Assembly (NCBI GenBank): GCA_903880675.1
Contig: CAIRQL010000029.1
Location: 1 to 34,017 of the forward strand
Direction: 5' to 3'
Length of the DNA: 34,017 bases
DNA from: an uncultured Holophagaceae bacterium
Lineage (GTDB): Bacteria; Acidobacteriota; Holophagae; Holophagales; Holophagaceae
The first letter of the stretch is position 1. Each line of letters starts with the position of its first letter. The notes below the pieces were generated by a model that searched no databases, was not told the DNA's origin, and saw only the letters and a program-made list of their open reading frames with translations. Positions 23,701 through 31,394 of the stretch are shown here, piece by piece. The translations under genes and the position numbers were made by a program.

Positions 23701-25053
23701 GGCTGGTTTGACCTGGATCTGCCGCCGGGAGCCGCCATCCACATGGCCCTCTCGGCCGAGGCGACCCCCCTGGACGAGGCCATCCCTCCCGGAGCGCCGC
23801 CCTCCGCGACCTTCCAGGACCGCCTGATCTTGGCACTGGAGGCCTACCTCGCCCGCCGGGAGGACGGCCTCACGGTCATCGCCGGGTACCCCTGGTTCCT
23901 GGACTGGGGCCGGGACACCCTCATCGCCTGCCGGGGCCTGCTGGCCGCCGGCTGGTCCGAGGACGCGGGCCTCATCCTCCGTACCTTCGCCGCCCTGGAG
24001 CGGGAGGGCACCCTCCCCAACATGCTGGGGACAGACAGCACTGCCGACCGGGACACCTCGGACGCCCCCCTCTGGCTGGCCGTGGCCTGCGAGGAGGCCG
24101 TTGCGCACCTGGGCCCGGAGTTCCTGCAGGCCGACGCCGGCGGGCGCACGGTGGAAGAAGTGCTCACCTCCCTGGGCGAGCACCTCCGTCTGGGCGCCCC
24201 CAATGGGGTCTGCATGGACCTGGCTTCCGGGCTGCTCTGGAGTCCGGCCCACTTCACCTGGATGGACACTCGCTACCCCATGGGCACGCCCCGCGAGGGC
24301 TACCCAGTGGAGATCCAGGCCCTGTGGATCCGCCTCCTGCGCTTCCTGGACCGCATGGGCGCCCCCAGTGATGGAGAGCCCTGGGCCACCACGGCAGCCC
24401 GGGCCGAGACCTCCCTGGAGGCCTTCTGGATGGAGGACCGGGGCTGGTTTGCCGATGTCCTGCTGGCCCCCGCCGGCACCCCCGCTGCCCAGGCCGAGGT
24501 GTGCGACCACCTGCGGCCCAATCAGCTGCTCCTGGTGGCTCTGGACCTGGTGACCGGTGACCAGGCCCGGCGGGCCGTGGCCGCCTGCGCCCGCCACCTG
24601 CTGGTGCCCGGGGGCCTCCGCAGCCTGGCGCCCCTGCCGGTGACCTCAGCCCTACCGATCCCGGCGCCCTGGGGCGGCACCCTCAACGAGCCCCTCAGCC
24701 CCTACTGGGGCCGCTACGAGGGCGATGAGGACACCCGCCGCAAGCCCGCCTATCACAACGGCACGGCCTGGGTCTGGCCGCTGCCGCTTCTCTGCGAGGC
24801 CCTGGACCGGGCCTGGGAAGGGGATCCGGATGCCCGAGCCACGGCGCGGGCCTGGCTGGGGTCCACGGCGGCCCTCCTGGACAGCGGCTGTGTGGGTCAG
24901 CTGCCGGAGATCCTGGATGGTGACGCCCCCCACGAGGCCCGAGGCTGCGACGCCCAGGCCTGGAGCGTGAGCGAGACCCTGCGCGTGTGGCTGGCGCTGG
25001 GCTCACCGGGAGGAAGCAGGTCGGGGGTTGACACCGAATTTGATTTGTTATAA
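20761..25053 (+). CDS. Bifunctional glycogen debranching enzyme (GH13 + GH133)
   Basis: A 1430-residue cytoplasmic enzyme with the architecture of eukaryotic glycogen debranching enzyme. An N-terminal beta-rich part leads into a GH13 alpha-amylase-type barrel (about 125-560, 4-alpha-glucanotransferase). Its catalytic residues are nucleophile Asp326 in GFRCDAG, acid Glu355 in FLLEGLG and Asp414 in ETHDNQ. A linker region and a GH133 amylo-alpha-1,6-glucosidase domain (about 1000-1420) follow, marked by YPWFLDWGRDTLI (Asp1048), LPNMLGTDS, DTSDAPLW and NEPLSPYWGRY. It removes the limit-dextrin branches left by glgP. ATG 20761 is chosen because the longer frame would enter murA. ATG 20776 is an alternative. 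Its last codons overlap the metY promoter. Many bacteria use the shorter GlgX instead. Confidence 0.9.
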   Translation: MPHPVMSPSCGTPLLRYVGDRVVFRLAHPEPGAQGWRAFLRTNLTRGGRMREETLALLGERLRDPAGSSWRDIPLREDGAGWHLDLALTEPGPFRAKAYCVDPEGRQHWPEGEDVGLSVHPDRLRTGNTIYCAFPRMFGGAAGRQRPDLAPAVAALDAAGYAVIPPSGTLRDLTTAVPHILDDLGCRFLHLLPVGPVPTTFARMGRFGSPYAQLDLTAIDPALVELDRRTTAEDQFRELTSAVHQRGGQVLLDILVNHTGWGSRLLEHRPDWFRRNADGTFHSPGAWGTTWEDLVELDQGSPALWDTVARALIIWCERGVDGFRCDAGYMVPLPAWQYITAKVHQAYPEAIFLLEGLGGAWEATDTLLARGGMHWAYSELFQNHTPTDVAPYLDHCFRAGARTGLLVHYSETHDNQRLAQRGASWSLLRNRLCALASQSGGFGFTCGAEWLAADKVDVHEARDLAWGAEPNLVKELAALNALISDHPCFFDGAQVRRVSGPADPVLALLRTSAEGLDQVLVLVNLDTEVARTCPVAGPDWEGLGEACVDLLGQAVPDGKALPGGGRALTLRPGESFCLAAQAEPSGLAGEAYRRTRALAAWALQALAAVHPAEALGPGDWRGLAERVERDPAAFLAALAHLEPAHLAHSLLGCLDAALAKGVFPRVTPWATGDARRVSLVPPGHWLLLTDPGPFEATLSLPGLPDLHLRSVAAGDAWMATVPPDLGRSGEGTLHLRRHREGLAVLQATLRFLPAEPSAAATSASSGLALLTNGRGGMARLQADLGAIASKYDCLLAANLHPTAPSDRHVLAKRLRAWVNADGFITALDGLNLVRFEAGPPVRWTFQASAGDGRRVEVGLEAWMLPDQNAVGLRWTRPKGAGQAADLPPDRQVRLTVRLDLEDRSFHGETHLDPGLEAHFRAATSVLAKAPGFRFAPASGRQLAAWADAGSYHPEPESCRGIPHPVEASRGLAASGDAWSPGWFDLDLPPGAAIHMALSAEATPLDEAIPPGAPPSATFQDRLILALEAYLARREDGLTVIAGYPWFLDWGRDTLIACRGLLAAGWSEDAGLILRTFAALEREGTLPNMLGTDSTADRDTSDAPLWLAVACEEAVAHLGPEFLQADAGGRTVEEVLTSLGEHLRLGAPNGVCMDLASGLLWSPAHFTWMDTRYPMGTPREGYPVEIQALWIRLLRFLDRMGAPSDGEPWATTAARAETSLEAFWMEDRGWFADVLLAPAGTPAAQAEVCDHLRPNQLLLVALDLVTGDQARRAVAACARHLLVPGGLRSLAPLPVTSALPIPAPWGGTLNEPLSPYWGRYEGDEDTRRKPAYHNGTAWVWPLPLLCEALDRAWEGDPDARATARAWLGSTAALLDSGCVGQLPEILDGDAPHEARGCDAQAWSVSETLRVWLALGSPGGSRSGVDTEFDLL

Positions 25054-25054
25054 A
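25028..25054 (+). promoter_or_regulatory. metY promoter inside the end of the debranching gene
   Basis: A perfect -35 TTGACA (25028-25033) is followed after 15 bases by TATAAA (25049-25054), which includes the TAA stop of the upstream gene. CATAAT (25055-25060) is an alternative -10 but is too far away. The local AT-richness is striking in this GC-rich sequence. Confidence 0.65.
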
Positions 25055-25063
25055 CATAATCAA
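25040..25063. promoter_or_regulatory. Near-palindromic AT-rich site, candidate operator of metY
   Basis: TTGATT (25040-25045) and AATCAA (25058-25063) are inverted arms, with an inner TGTT/AACA pair offset by half a base. It covers the -10 region and the expected transcription start, the position of a repressor site. The regulator cannot be named. Confidence 0.4.
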
Positions 25064-25108
25064 GTAACTTAAGAAATGTCTTCCAACCCCCTTCCACCCG
25101 GAGTCCCC

Positions 25109-26404
25109 GTGACCCAGTCCTACCGTCCCGAAACCATCGCCCTGCATGGCGGGCAGGTGCCCGATCCCTCCACCCTCAGCCGCGGCGTGCCCATCCACCG
25201 CACCAGCTCCTACGTGTTCAAGAACACCCAGCACGCGGCGAACCTCTTCGCCCTCAAGGAGCTGGGGAACATCTACACGCGGCTGATGAACCCCACCACC
25301 GATGTGCTGGAGCAGCGCGTGAGCCAGCTGGAGGGCGGCGCGGCCTCCGTGGCCCTGGCCTCGGGCACGGCGGCCGTGTTCTACGCCATCATCACGCTGG
25401 CCCAGGGTGGCGACGAGATCGTCAGCGCCAACAACCTGTACGGCGGCACCTACACCCAGTTCGACGCCATCCTGCCCACCTTCGGCATCAAGGTGAACTT
25501 CGTGGATCCCAAGGATCCCGAGAACTTCCAGAAGGCCATCACCCCCAAGACCCGGGCCATCTTCATCGAAGCCATCGGCAACCCCGTGCTGGATGTGGCC
25601 GATATCGAGGCCATCGCCGAGGTGGCCCATCGCAACGGCCTGCCCCTCATCGTGGATGCCACCTTCTCCACGCCCTACCTGCTGCAGACCATCAAGCACG
25701 GCGCCGACATCGTGGTGAACTCCCTCACCAAGTGGATCGGCGGCCACGGCACCGGCATCGGCGGCATCATCACCGACTCCGGGCGCTTTGACTGGAAGTC
25801 TGGCAAGCACCCGCTGTTCTCAGAGCCCGATCCCAACTACCACGGCCTCCGCTGGGGCCATGACCTGCCCGAGGCCCTGGCGCCCATCGCCTTCGCCCTG
25901 CGGGTGCGGACCGTGCCCCTGCGCAACCTGGGCGCCGCCATTGCGCCGGACAACTCCTGGCTGTTCCTGCAGGGCCTGGAGACCCTGCCCCTGCGCATCG
26001 TCCGCCACAGCGAGAACGCCCTCAAGGTGGCCGAGTTCCTTGAGAAGCATCCGCAGGTGGCCTGGGTCCGCTACCCCGGTCTCCCCGGGGATCCCTCCCA
26101 CGCCAACGCCACGAAGTACCTCAAGCGCGGCTTCGGCGGCATGGTGGTCTTCGGCATCAAGGGCGGCCAGGAGGCGGCGGTGAAGCTCATCGACAACATC
26201 TCCCTCTTCTCGCACCTGGCCAACGTGGGCGATGCCAAGAGCCTGATCCTCCACCCGGCCAGCACTTCCCACTCCCAGCTCACCGAGGCCCAGCAGCGGG
26301 AAGGGGGCCTCACCCCCGACCTGGTGCGCCTATCCATCGGCATCGAGCACATCGACGACATCCTCGGCGCCCTGGAAGAAGGCCTCGCGGCTGCCAAGGC
26401 CTAA
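25109..26404 (+). CDS. metY: O-acetylhomoserine sulfhydrylase (aminocarboxypropyltransferase)
   Basis: PLP enzyme that turns O-acetylhomoserine plus sulfide (or methanethiol) into homocysteine or methionine. 431 residues from GTG 25109. The N-terminus TQSYRPETIALHGGQ is the family start, and GGAG lies five bases before the GTG. An in-frame ATG at 25076 would add 11 residues (SSNPLPPG...) and lacks a good ribosome site. Signatures are the substrate/PLP-phosphate region RLMNPTTDVLEQRVSQLEGG, LASGTAAVF, and the PLP lysine in VNSLTKWIGGHGTGIGG (Lys208), then NVGDAKSLILHPASTSH typical of MetY. It has its own promoter and is followed by a strong terminator, so it is an independent unit placed between glycogen genes. 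Confidence 0.93.
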   Translation: MTQSYRPETIALHGGQVPDPSTLSRGVPIHRTSSYVFKNTQHAANLFALKELGNIYTRLMNPTTDVLEQRVSQLEGGAASVALASGTAAVFYAIITLAQGGDEIVSANNLYGGTYTQFDAILPTFGIKVNFVDPKDPENFQKAITPKTRAIFIEAIGNPVLDVADIEAIAEVAHRNGLPLIVDATFSTPYLLQTIKHGADIVVNSLTKWIGGHGTGIGGIITDSGRFDWKSGKHPLFSEPDPNYHGLRWGHDLPEALAPIAFALRVRTVPLRNLGAAIAPDNSWLFLQGLETLPLRIVRHSENALKVAEFLEKHPQVAWVRYPGLPGDPSHANATKYLKRGFGGMVVFGIKGGQEAAVKLIDNISLFSHLANVGDAKSLILHPASTSHSQLTEAQQREGGLTPDLVRLSIGIEHIDDILGALEEGLAAAKA

Positions 26405-26423
26405 GCCCCGTCCAACCAGCCAC

Positions 26424-26458
26424 AAAAAAAGGGACAGCAGTCGGCTGTCCCTTTTTTT
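26424..26458. terminator. Strong symmetrical rho-independent terminator after metY
   Basis: GGGACAGC (26431-26438) and GCTGTCCC (26444-26451) form a perfect stem with an AGTCG loop, flanked by seven A on the left and seven T on the right. It would stop transcription in both directions and isolates metY from glgB. Confidence 0.95.
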
Positions 26459-26545
26459 GCCTCCAGAGAGCCTGCCAGATGACCGACCCCACGCCGTAAT
26501 TGGGAAAATTGTTCGGGATATGTGAAAAACCAGCCAAAGTCCAGG

Positions 26546-26575
26546 CTTACACCCGGGGCCGCCCCGTCCTAGAAT
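26546..26575 (+). promoter_or_regulatory. Candidate glgB promoter, possibly leaderless
   Basis: TAGAAT (26570-26575) lies five bases before the glgB ATG (26581), and CTTACA (26546-26551) is 18 bases upstream of it. With initiation at the usual distance the mRNA would start at or within the first codons, and there is no Shine-Dalgarno site. An AT-rich stretch at about 26498-26530 could act as an upstream activator element. Confidence 0.45.
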
Positions 26576-26580
26576 GGACC

Positions 26581-28497
26581 ATGGAACCTTGCGACCCCGC
26601 CTCGACCTTGGGCGATCTGGATCTGCACCTGCTGGGCGAAGGCACCCACCTGCGGGCCTACGAAAAACTCGGCGCCCACCCCCGCCAGCTGGGGGGGATG
26701 GACGGCGTCTCCTTCGCGGTCTGGGCGCCCAATGCGCAGTCGGTCAGCGTGGTCGGGGACTTCAACGGCTGGGACGGCCGCTGTCATCCCCTGCGTCAGC
26801 CCGGGGCCAACGGCTTCTGGGAGATCTTCGTGCCCGGGGTCGGCCTCGGCGCCCTCTACAAGTTCCAGATCCACGGTCCTGCGGGCAATCTGCTGCCCCT
26901 GAAGGCCGATCCCTTCGCCTTCCGCTGCGAGGCGGCCCCCGGCACGGCCTCCATCGTCCATGGCCTGCAGGACCACCCCTGGGGGGACGGGGCCTGGATG
27001 GAGACCCGGCGCCGCACCCGCACCCACGAGGCCCCCGTCAGCATCTACGAGCTGCACCTGGGCTCCTGGCGGCGACGGCCCGACGGCACCTACATGACCT
27101 ACGGCGAGATCGCCGCCGACCTGGCGCCCTATGCCAGCTGGCTGGGCTTCACCCATGTGCAGTTGCTGCCGATCATGGAGCATCCCTTCGATCCCTCCTG
27201 GGGCTACCAGCCCCTGGGCCTCTTCGCCCCCACCAGCCGCTTCGGCGGGCCTGAGGACTTCAAGCTCTTCGTGGACACCCTGCACCAGGCGGGCCTGGGG
27301 GTGATCCTGGACTGGGTTCCGGCCCACTTCCCCGAGGACAGCCACGGCCTGGGCCAGTTCGATGGCACGCACCTCTACGAGCATGCGGACCCCCGCCAGG
27401 GCCGGCACATGGACTGGGGCACCCTGATCTACAACTTCGGCCGCACCGAGGTGCAGAACTTCCTCATTGCCAACGCCCTGTTCTGGCTCGACCGCTATCA
27501 CATCGACGGTCTCCGGGTGGACGCCGTGGCCTCGATGCTCTACCTGGACTACAGCCGGGAGGCCGGCCAGTGGATCCCCAACCGCCACGGGGGCCGCGAG
27601 AACCTGGAGGCTGTGGCCTTCCTCCGCCGCCTCAACGAGGTGGTCTACGGCCACTTCCCGGATGCCTGCACCATCGCCGAGGAGTCCACCGCCTGGCCCG
27701 CCGTCTCCCGGCCCACGGACCAGGGCGGCCTGGGCTTCGGCTTCAAGTGGGACATGGGCTGGATGCACGACACCCTGCGCTACCTTGGGCAGGGCATGAT
27801 GGCCCGTCCCCACCATCACGACCAGATCACCTTCTCCATGCTCTACCACGACTCCGAGAACTATGTCCTGCCCCTGTCCCACGATGAGGTGGTGCACGGC
27901 AAGCGCAGCATCCTGGGTCGCATGCCCGGCGATGCCTGGGAGCGCATGGCGAACCTGCGCCTGCTCTATGCCTGGCTCTACGCCCACGGCGGCAAGAAGC
28001 TGCTGTTCATGGGCGGCGAGTTCGGCCAGGGGCGGGAGTGGAACCACGACACGGCCCTGGACTGGGGCCTGCTGGAGCAGCCGGCCCACAAGGGCATCCA
28101 TGACCTGGTGCGCGACCTGAACGGCCTCTACCGCAGCCACACGGCCCTCCACCAGGGGGACTGCCAGTCCGGCGGCTTCTCCTGGATCGACTGCGGCGAC
28201 CGCTTCAACAGCGTACTCACGCTCCTGCGCCGGGGTGCCGATTCAGCGGACTTCATGGCCATCGCCTTCAACTTCACCAGCCTCACCCAGAGCGGCTACC
28301 GGGTCGGCGTGCCGCAGGCTGGCACCTACACCGAGCTGCTGAACACGGACTCCATGCACTATGGCGGCAGGAACGAGGGCAACACGGGGCGGATCCGCAC
28401 CGAGCCGGTCCCGGCCCATGGCTTCCCTCAGTCCCTCAACCTCACACTGCCTCCCTTGGCCGCACTCTTTCTGCGGCCTGAATCCAACGAGCCCTGA
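26581..28497 (+). CDS. glgB: 1,4-alpha-glucan branching enzyme
   Basis: Forms the alpha-1,6 branches of glycogen. 638 residues. An N-terminal CBM48-type module (about 35-125: [23 protein letters not shown]) precedes the GH13 barrel (about 150-530) and a C-terminal beta domain. Catalytic residues are nucleophile Asp314 in GLRVDAV, acid Glu367 in IAEEST and Asp435 in [13 protein letters not shown] 26581 gives the normal short N-terminus [25 protein letters not shown] start 81 bases upstream would lie above the promoter and is rejected. It is 14 bp upstream of glgP in one transcript. Lacking the long N1 module of E. coli GlgB, it is the shorter type. Confidence 0.96.
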   Translation: MEPCDPASTLGDLDLHLLGEGTHLRAYEKLGAHPRQLGGMDGVSFAVWAPNAQSVSVVGDFNGWDGRCHPLRQPGANGFWEIFVPGVGLGALYKFQIHGPAGNLLPLKADPFAFRCEAAPGTASIVHGLQDHPWGDGAWMETRRRTRTHEAPVSIYELHLGSWRRRPDGTYMTYGEIAADLAPYASWLGFTHVQLLPIMEHPFDPSWGYQPLGLFAPTSRFGGPEDFKLFVDTLHQAGLGVILDWVPAHFPEDSHGLGQFDGTHLYEHADPRQGRHMDWGTLIYNFGRTEVQNFLIANALFWLDRYHIDGLRVDAVASMLYLDYSREAGQWIPNRHGGRENLEAVAFLRRLNEVVYGHFPDACTIAEESTAWPAVSRPTDQGGLGFGFKWDMGWMHDTLRYLGQGMMARPHHHDQITFSMLYHDSENYVLPLSHDEVVHGKRSILGRMPGDAWERMANLRLLYAWLYAHGGKKLLFMGGEFGQGREWNHDTALDWGLLEQPAHKGIHDLVRDLNGLYRSHTALHQGDCQSGGFSWIDCGDRFNSVLTLLRRGADSADFMAIAFNFTSLTQSGYRVGVPQAGTYTELLNTDSMHYGGRNEGNTGRIRTEPVPAHGFPQSLNLTLPPLAALFLRPESNEP

Positions 28498-28511
28498 CTT
28501 TAGGAACGACC

Positions 28512-30638
28512 ATGGACAAGCTACTTCCGAAACTGCAGCAGCTCACGCAGAACCTCTGGTGGACCTGGAAACCCGAGGTCCGCACCATCTTCCGGGACCT
28601 GGATCTGGACCTCTACACCAAGGCCCACCAGAACCCCATGTCCGTGCTCAAGCAGATCACCCCCGATCAGCTGGAGCAGCGGGCGGCGGATGTGGATGTG
28701 CCGGCGCGGGTGGACCGTGCCCTCCGGCAGCTGCACGAGTACTGCACCCCCGTCACCACCTGGGGCATCACCCACGCCGGGGCCATGCGCTCCCGCCCCA
28801 TCGCCTACTTCTGCATGGAGTTCGGCATCCACGAGTCCCTGCCCATCTACTCGGGCGGCCTGGGCATCCTGGCGGGCGACCACCTCAAGTCCGCGTCCGA
28901 CCTGGGCATCCCCCTGGTGGGTGTGGGCCTGCTCTACCACGAGGGCTACACCAGCCAGGTGCTGAACAAGGAACTGTGGCAGCAGGATGTGGTGGAGCCC
29001 TTCGACATCGCCGACCTGCCCCTGGTGCCGGCGGTGGACCGCCACGGCGAGCCCGTGCAGGTCAGCGTCGAGCTGCCGGGCCGCACCGTGCACGCGGCCG
29101 TGCTGGAGGTCATGGTGGGCCGTATCCGCCTGATCCTCCTGGACACCCGGGTGAAGGCCAACGGCCCCCAGGATGTCGCCCTTACGGCCCGCCTCTACGG
29201 CGGCGACCAGCGCATGCGCATCCAGCAGGAGCTGCTGCTGGGCGTGGGGGGCGCCCGCGCTCTGCGGGCCCTGGGCATCAATGCCAGCGTCTTCCACCTG
29301 AACGAGGGCCACTCGGCCTTCGCCCTCCTGGAGCGGGCCCGCTACCGCATCCAGGCCGACGGGATGGACCCCCACAAGGCCCTGGCCGAGGTCGCCTCCG
29401 CCTCGGTCTTCACCACCCACACCCCCGTGGATGCCGGCCATGACCGCTTCCCCGCCGACCTCGCCACCGAGCACCTGCGGCCCCTGGCCGAGGGCCTGAA
29501 GCTGTCCCTGGACGAAGTCATGGGCCTGGGCCGCGTGAACCCCCACGACCACGGCTCCCCCTTCATGCCCACCGTGCTGGCCCTCAAGCTGACGCGCCGG
29601 GCCAACGGCGTCTCGGCCCTCCATGGCGTGGTGTCCCGCAAGATGTGGAACCACCTCTACCCGGGCACCCGGGAGGATGCGGTGCCCATCGGCCACGTCA
29701 CCAACGGCGTGCACCTGCCCACCTGGCTGGCCACGGAGATGAACCACCTCTACGAGGCCCACCTGGGACCCGCCTACCAGAGCTCCCTCACCCGGCCCGA
29801 CACCTGGACCCCCATCATGTCCGTGTCCTCCTCGGAGATCTGGGAGACCAAGCAGGTGCTCAAGGCCCGCACCATCCGCTTCATCCGCAAGCGCTCTGCC
29901 GCCATGCGGGAGCGCCTGGGCCTGCCGGCTATCGAGCCCGCGCCCCTGGATCCGGATGCCCTGCTCATCGGCTTCGCCCGCCGCTTTGTCCCCTACAAGC
30001 GCCCGGACCTGCTCTTCACGGACCTGGACCGCCTGGATCGCCTGGTGAACAACCCATCGCGGCCCGTGAACCTCGTGTTCTCCGGTCGGGCCCACCCTGC
30101 CGACCAGACGGGCAAGGGTCTCATCCAGAGGGTGGCGCAGATCCTCGAGGACCCGCGCTTCCGCCACCGGATCCTGTTCATCGAGAACTACAACATCCGC
30201 GTGGGCCGCATGCTCTACCAGGGCATCGATGGCTGGCTCAACAATCCCCAGCGCCCTCTGGAGGCCTGCGGCACCAGTGGCATGAAGGTGGTGCTCAACG
30301 GCGGCCTGCACATCTCCGTCCGGGACGGGTGGTGGGCCGAGGCCTATGACGGTGCGAACGGCTTCGCCATCGGGACCGGTGAGATCCATGCAGATCAGGC
30401 CATCCAGGACCAGCGGGATGCCGAAGACCTCTTCCGCCTCCTCGAAGAGGAAGTGGTGCCCCTCTACTACGACGACCGGAACGCCGCCGGCATGCCCCTC
30501 GGCTGGGTGGAGCGCATGAAGCACTCCATCCGCACCCTGGGCTGGCGCTTCAACGCCGACCGGATGGTTCAGGACTACGTGAACCACCTCTACCTGCCCG
30601 CTGCCATCGGCAGCAGCTGCCAGATGCCCCCTCCATAG
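28512..30638 (+). CDS. glgP: Alpha-glucan phosphorylase (GT35)
   Basis: Releases glucose 1-phosphate from the ends of glycogen. 708 residues, the shorter bacterial alpha-glucan phosphorylase type (TIGR02094-like) rather than the roughly 800-residue GlgP/MalP type. The N-terminus LPKLQQLTQNLWWTWKPEV is characteristic. Other signatures are YFCMEFGIHESLPIYSGGLG, GVGLLYHEGYTSQ, HLNEGHSAF and the PLP-lysine loop CGTSGMKVVLNGGLHIS with Lys592. ATG 28512 follows TTTAGGAACGACC, a weak ribosome site. Separated from glgB by 14 bp. Together with the debranching enzyme upstream it forms the degradation arm. Confidence 0.95.
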   Translation: MDKLLPKLQQLTQNLWWTWKPEVRTIFRDLDLDLYTKAHQNPMSVLKQITPDQLEQRAADVDVPARVDRALRQLHEYCTPVTTWGITHAGAMRSRPIAYFCMEFGIHESLPIYSGGLGILAGDHLKSASDLGIPLVGVGLLYHEGYTSQVLNKELWQQDVVEPFDIADLPLVPAVDRHGEPVQVSVELPGRTVHAAVLEVMVGRIRLILLDTRVKANGPQDVALTARLYGGDQRMRIQQELLLGVGGARALRALGINASVFHLNEGHSAFALLERARYRIQADGMDPHKALAEVASASVFTTHTPVDAGHDRFPADLATEHLRPLAEGLKLSLDEVMGLGRVNPHDHGSPFMPTVLALKLTRRANGVSALHGVVSRKMWNHLYPGTREDAVPIGHVTNGVHLPTWLATEMNHLYEAHLGPAYQSSLTRPDTWTPIMSVSSSEIWETKQVLKARTIRFIRKRSAAMRERLGLPAIEPAPLDPDALLIGFARRFVPYKRPDLLFTDLDRLDRLVNNPSRPVNLVFSGRAHPADQTGKGLIQRVAQILEDPRFRHRILFIENYNIRVGRMLYQGIDGWLNNPQRPLEACGTSGMKVVLNGGLHISVRDGWWAEAYDGANGFAIGTGEIHADQAIQDQRDAEDLFRLLEEEVVPLYYDDRNAAGMPLGWVERMKHSIRTLGWRFNADRMVQDYVNHLYLPAAIGSSCQMPPP

Positions 30639-30704
30639 GCCTGGGTACCTGTAACTCAAGCCAAGAGTGCGCCTGCCGATAGGATGCCCAGGAGGGTGTC
30701 CGGG

Positions 30705-31334
30705 ATGAGTGCGCCCGTGACCGGCAATGCAGTGGAGGGCCGCCTGGAGGCTGAGCGCCAGGCCTTCCTGGAACTGCTCCGCATGGCCAACACCCTGACT
30801 CCGCCCTCAGCCATCGCCCAGCAGCTGGCCACCCTGGCCCAGCACTTCTCCTGCTGCGAGGCGGTGGCCATCCGGCTTAAGGCTGGCCCCGACTTTCCCT
30901 ATGCCGCCAGCCTGGGCTTCACCGAGGGCTTCGTGGCCCTGGAGAGCAGCCTCTGTCAGGAGGATGCCGAGGGCCGCCTGGTGCGGGATGCCCTGCGCAA
31001 CCCCCTCCTGGCCTGCATGTGCGGGGCCGTCCTCACCCAGCAGGTGGACTCGTCCCAGCCCTTCTTCACCGAGAGCGGCGCCTTCTGGACCAACGCCACC
31101 TCGGCGCTCCTGGCCTCCGCCACCCCCATCACGCTGCCCTGCCCGGTCCGGGGCCGCTGCCACACCGTCGGCTTCGAGTCCGTGGGCCTCTTCCCCATCC
31201 GGCGGGATGGTGTCACCTACGGCCTGATCCAGTGCAACGACCGGCAGCCCGGCCGCTTCACGCCCGAGCGGCTGGCCCTGCTGGAGAGCCTCTGCCAGAG
31301 CGCCGCCCACCTGCTGCAGCTGTCGATGGCATAG
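30705..31334 (+). CDS. Stand-alone GAF domain protein
   Basis: A 209-residue cytoplasmic protein formed almost entirely of one GAF domain. It resembles the GAF modules of hybrid histidine kinases (CCEAVAIRLKAGPDFPYAASLGFTEGF, SLCQEDAEGRLVRD, PFFTESGAFWTNAT, RFTPERLALLESLCQSAAHLLQ) but has no kinase, receiver or HTH part. It is Cys-rich: FSCCEA, SLCQ, LLACMCG, PCPVRGRC and IQCND. The cysteines around CMCG and RC could bind a metal or sense redox state. ATG 30705 follows AGGAGGG by eight bases, and the ATG at 30684 lacks such a site. TAGGAT at 30680-30685 might be a -10 box. It lies 66 bp after glgP, so a role in sensing for glycogen genes is possible but unproven. Confidence 0.85.
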   Translation: MSAPVTGNAVEGRLEAERQAFLELLRMANTLTPPSAIAQQLATLAQHFSCCEAVAIRLKAGPDFPYAASLGFTEGFVALESSLCQEDAEGRLVRDALRNPLLACMCGAVLTQQVDSSQPFFTESGAFWTNATSALLASATPITLPCPVRGRCHTVGFESVGLFPIRRDGVTYGLIQCNDRQPGRFTPERLALLESLCQSAAHLLQLSMA

Positions 31335-31394
31335 CTGGTGGCTGTCAGCTGTCAGCTATCAGCTATCAGCTATCGGCTATTGGCTGTCAGCTGA
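31334..31394. repeat. Heptanucleotide tandem array GCT[AG]TCA
   Basis: Seven consecutive seven-base units from 31341 to 31389: GCTGTCA twice, GCTATCA twice, GCTATCG, GCTATTG, GCTGTCA. They are flanked by a degenerate unit (GCTGGTG, 31334-31340) and a partial GCTGA. The array fills the gap between convergent genes: the GAF stop codon touches its left end and the pgi stop codon (31387-31389, minus strand) is part of its last unit. Such AGCTATC-type heptamers are known as scattered intergenic arrays in many bacteria, and their role is not settled. Confidence 0.9.

Noticed and set aside
25055-25108. SAM riboswitch before metY
   Set aside because: The leader is only about 50 bases and shows no matching stems; an operator-type dyad is the better explanation.
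28521-30659. 712-codon open frame on the minus strand opposite glgP
   Set aside because: Shadow of a GC-rich gene: the peptide is His/Gly/Val/Gln-rich without domains, and glgP on the other strand is unmistakable.
31334-31394. CRISPR-like array
   Set aside because: Seven-base units without spacers and no cas genes; it is a simple tandem heptamer.
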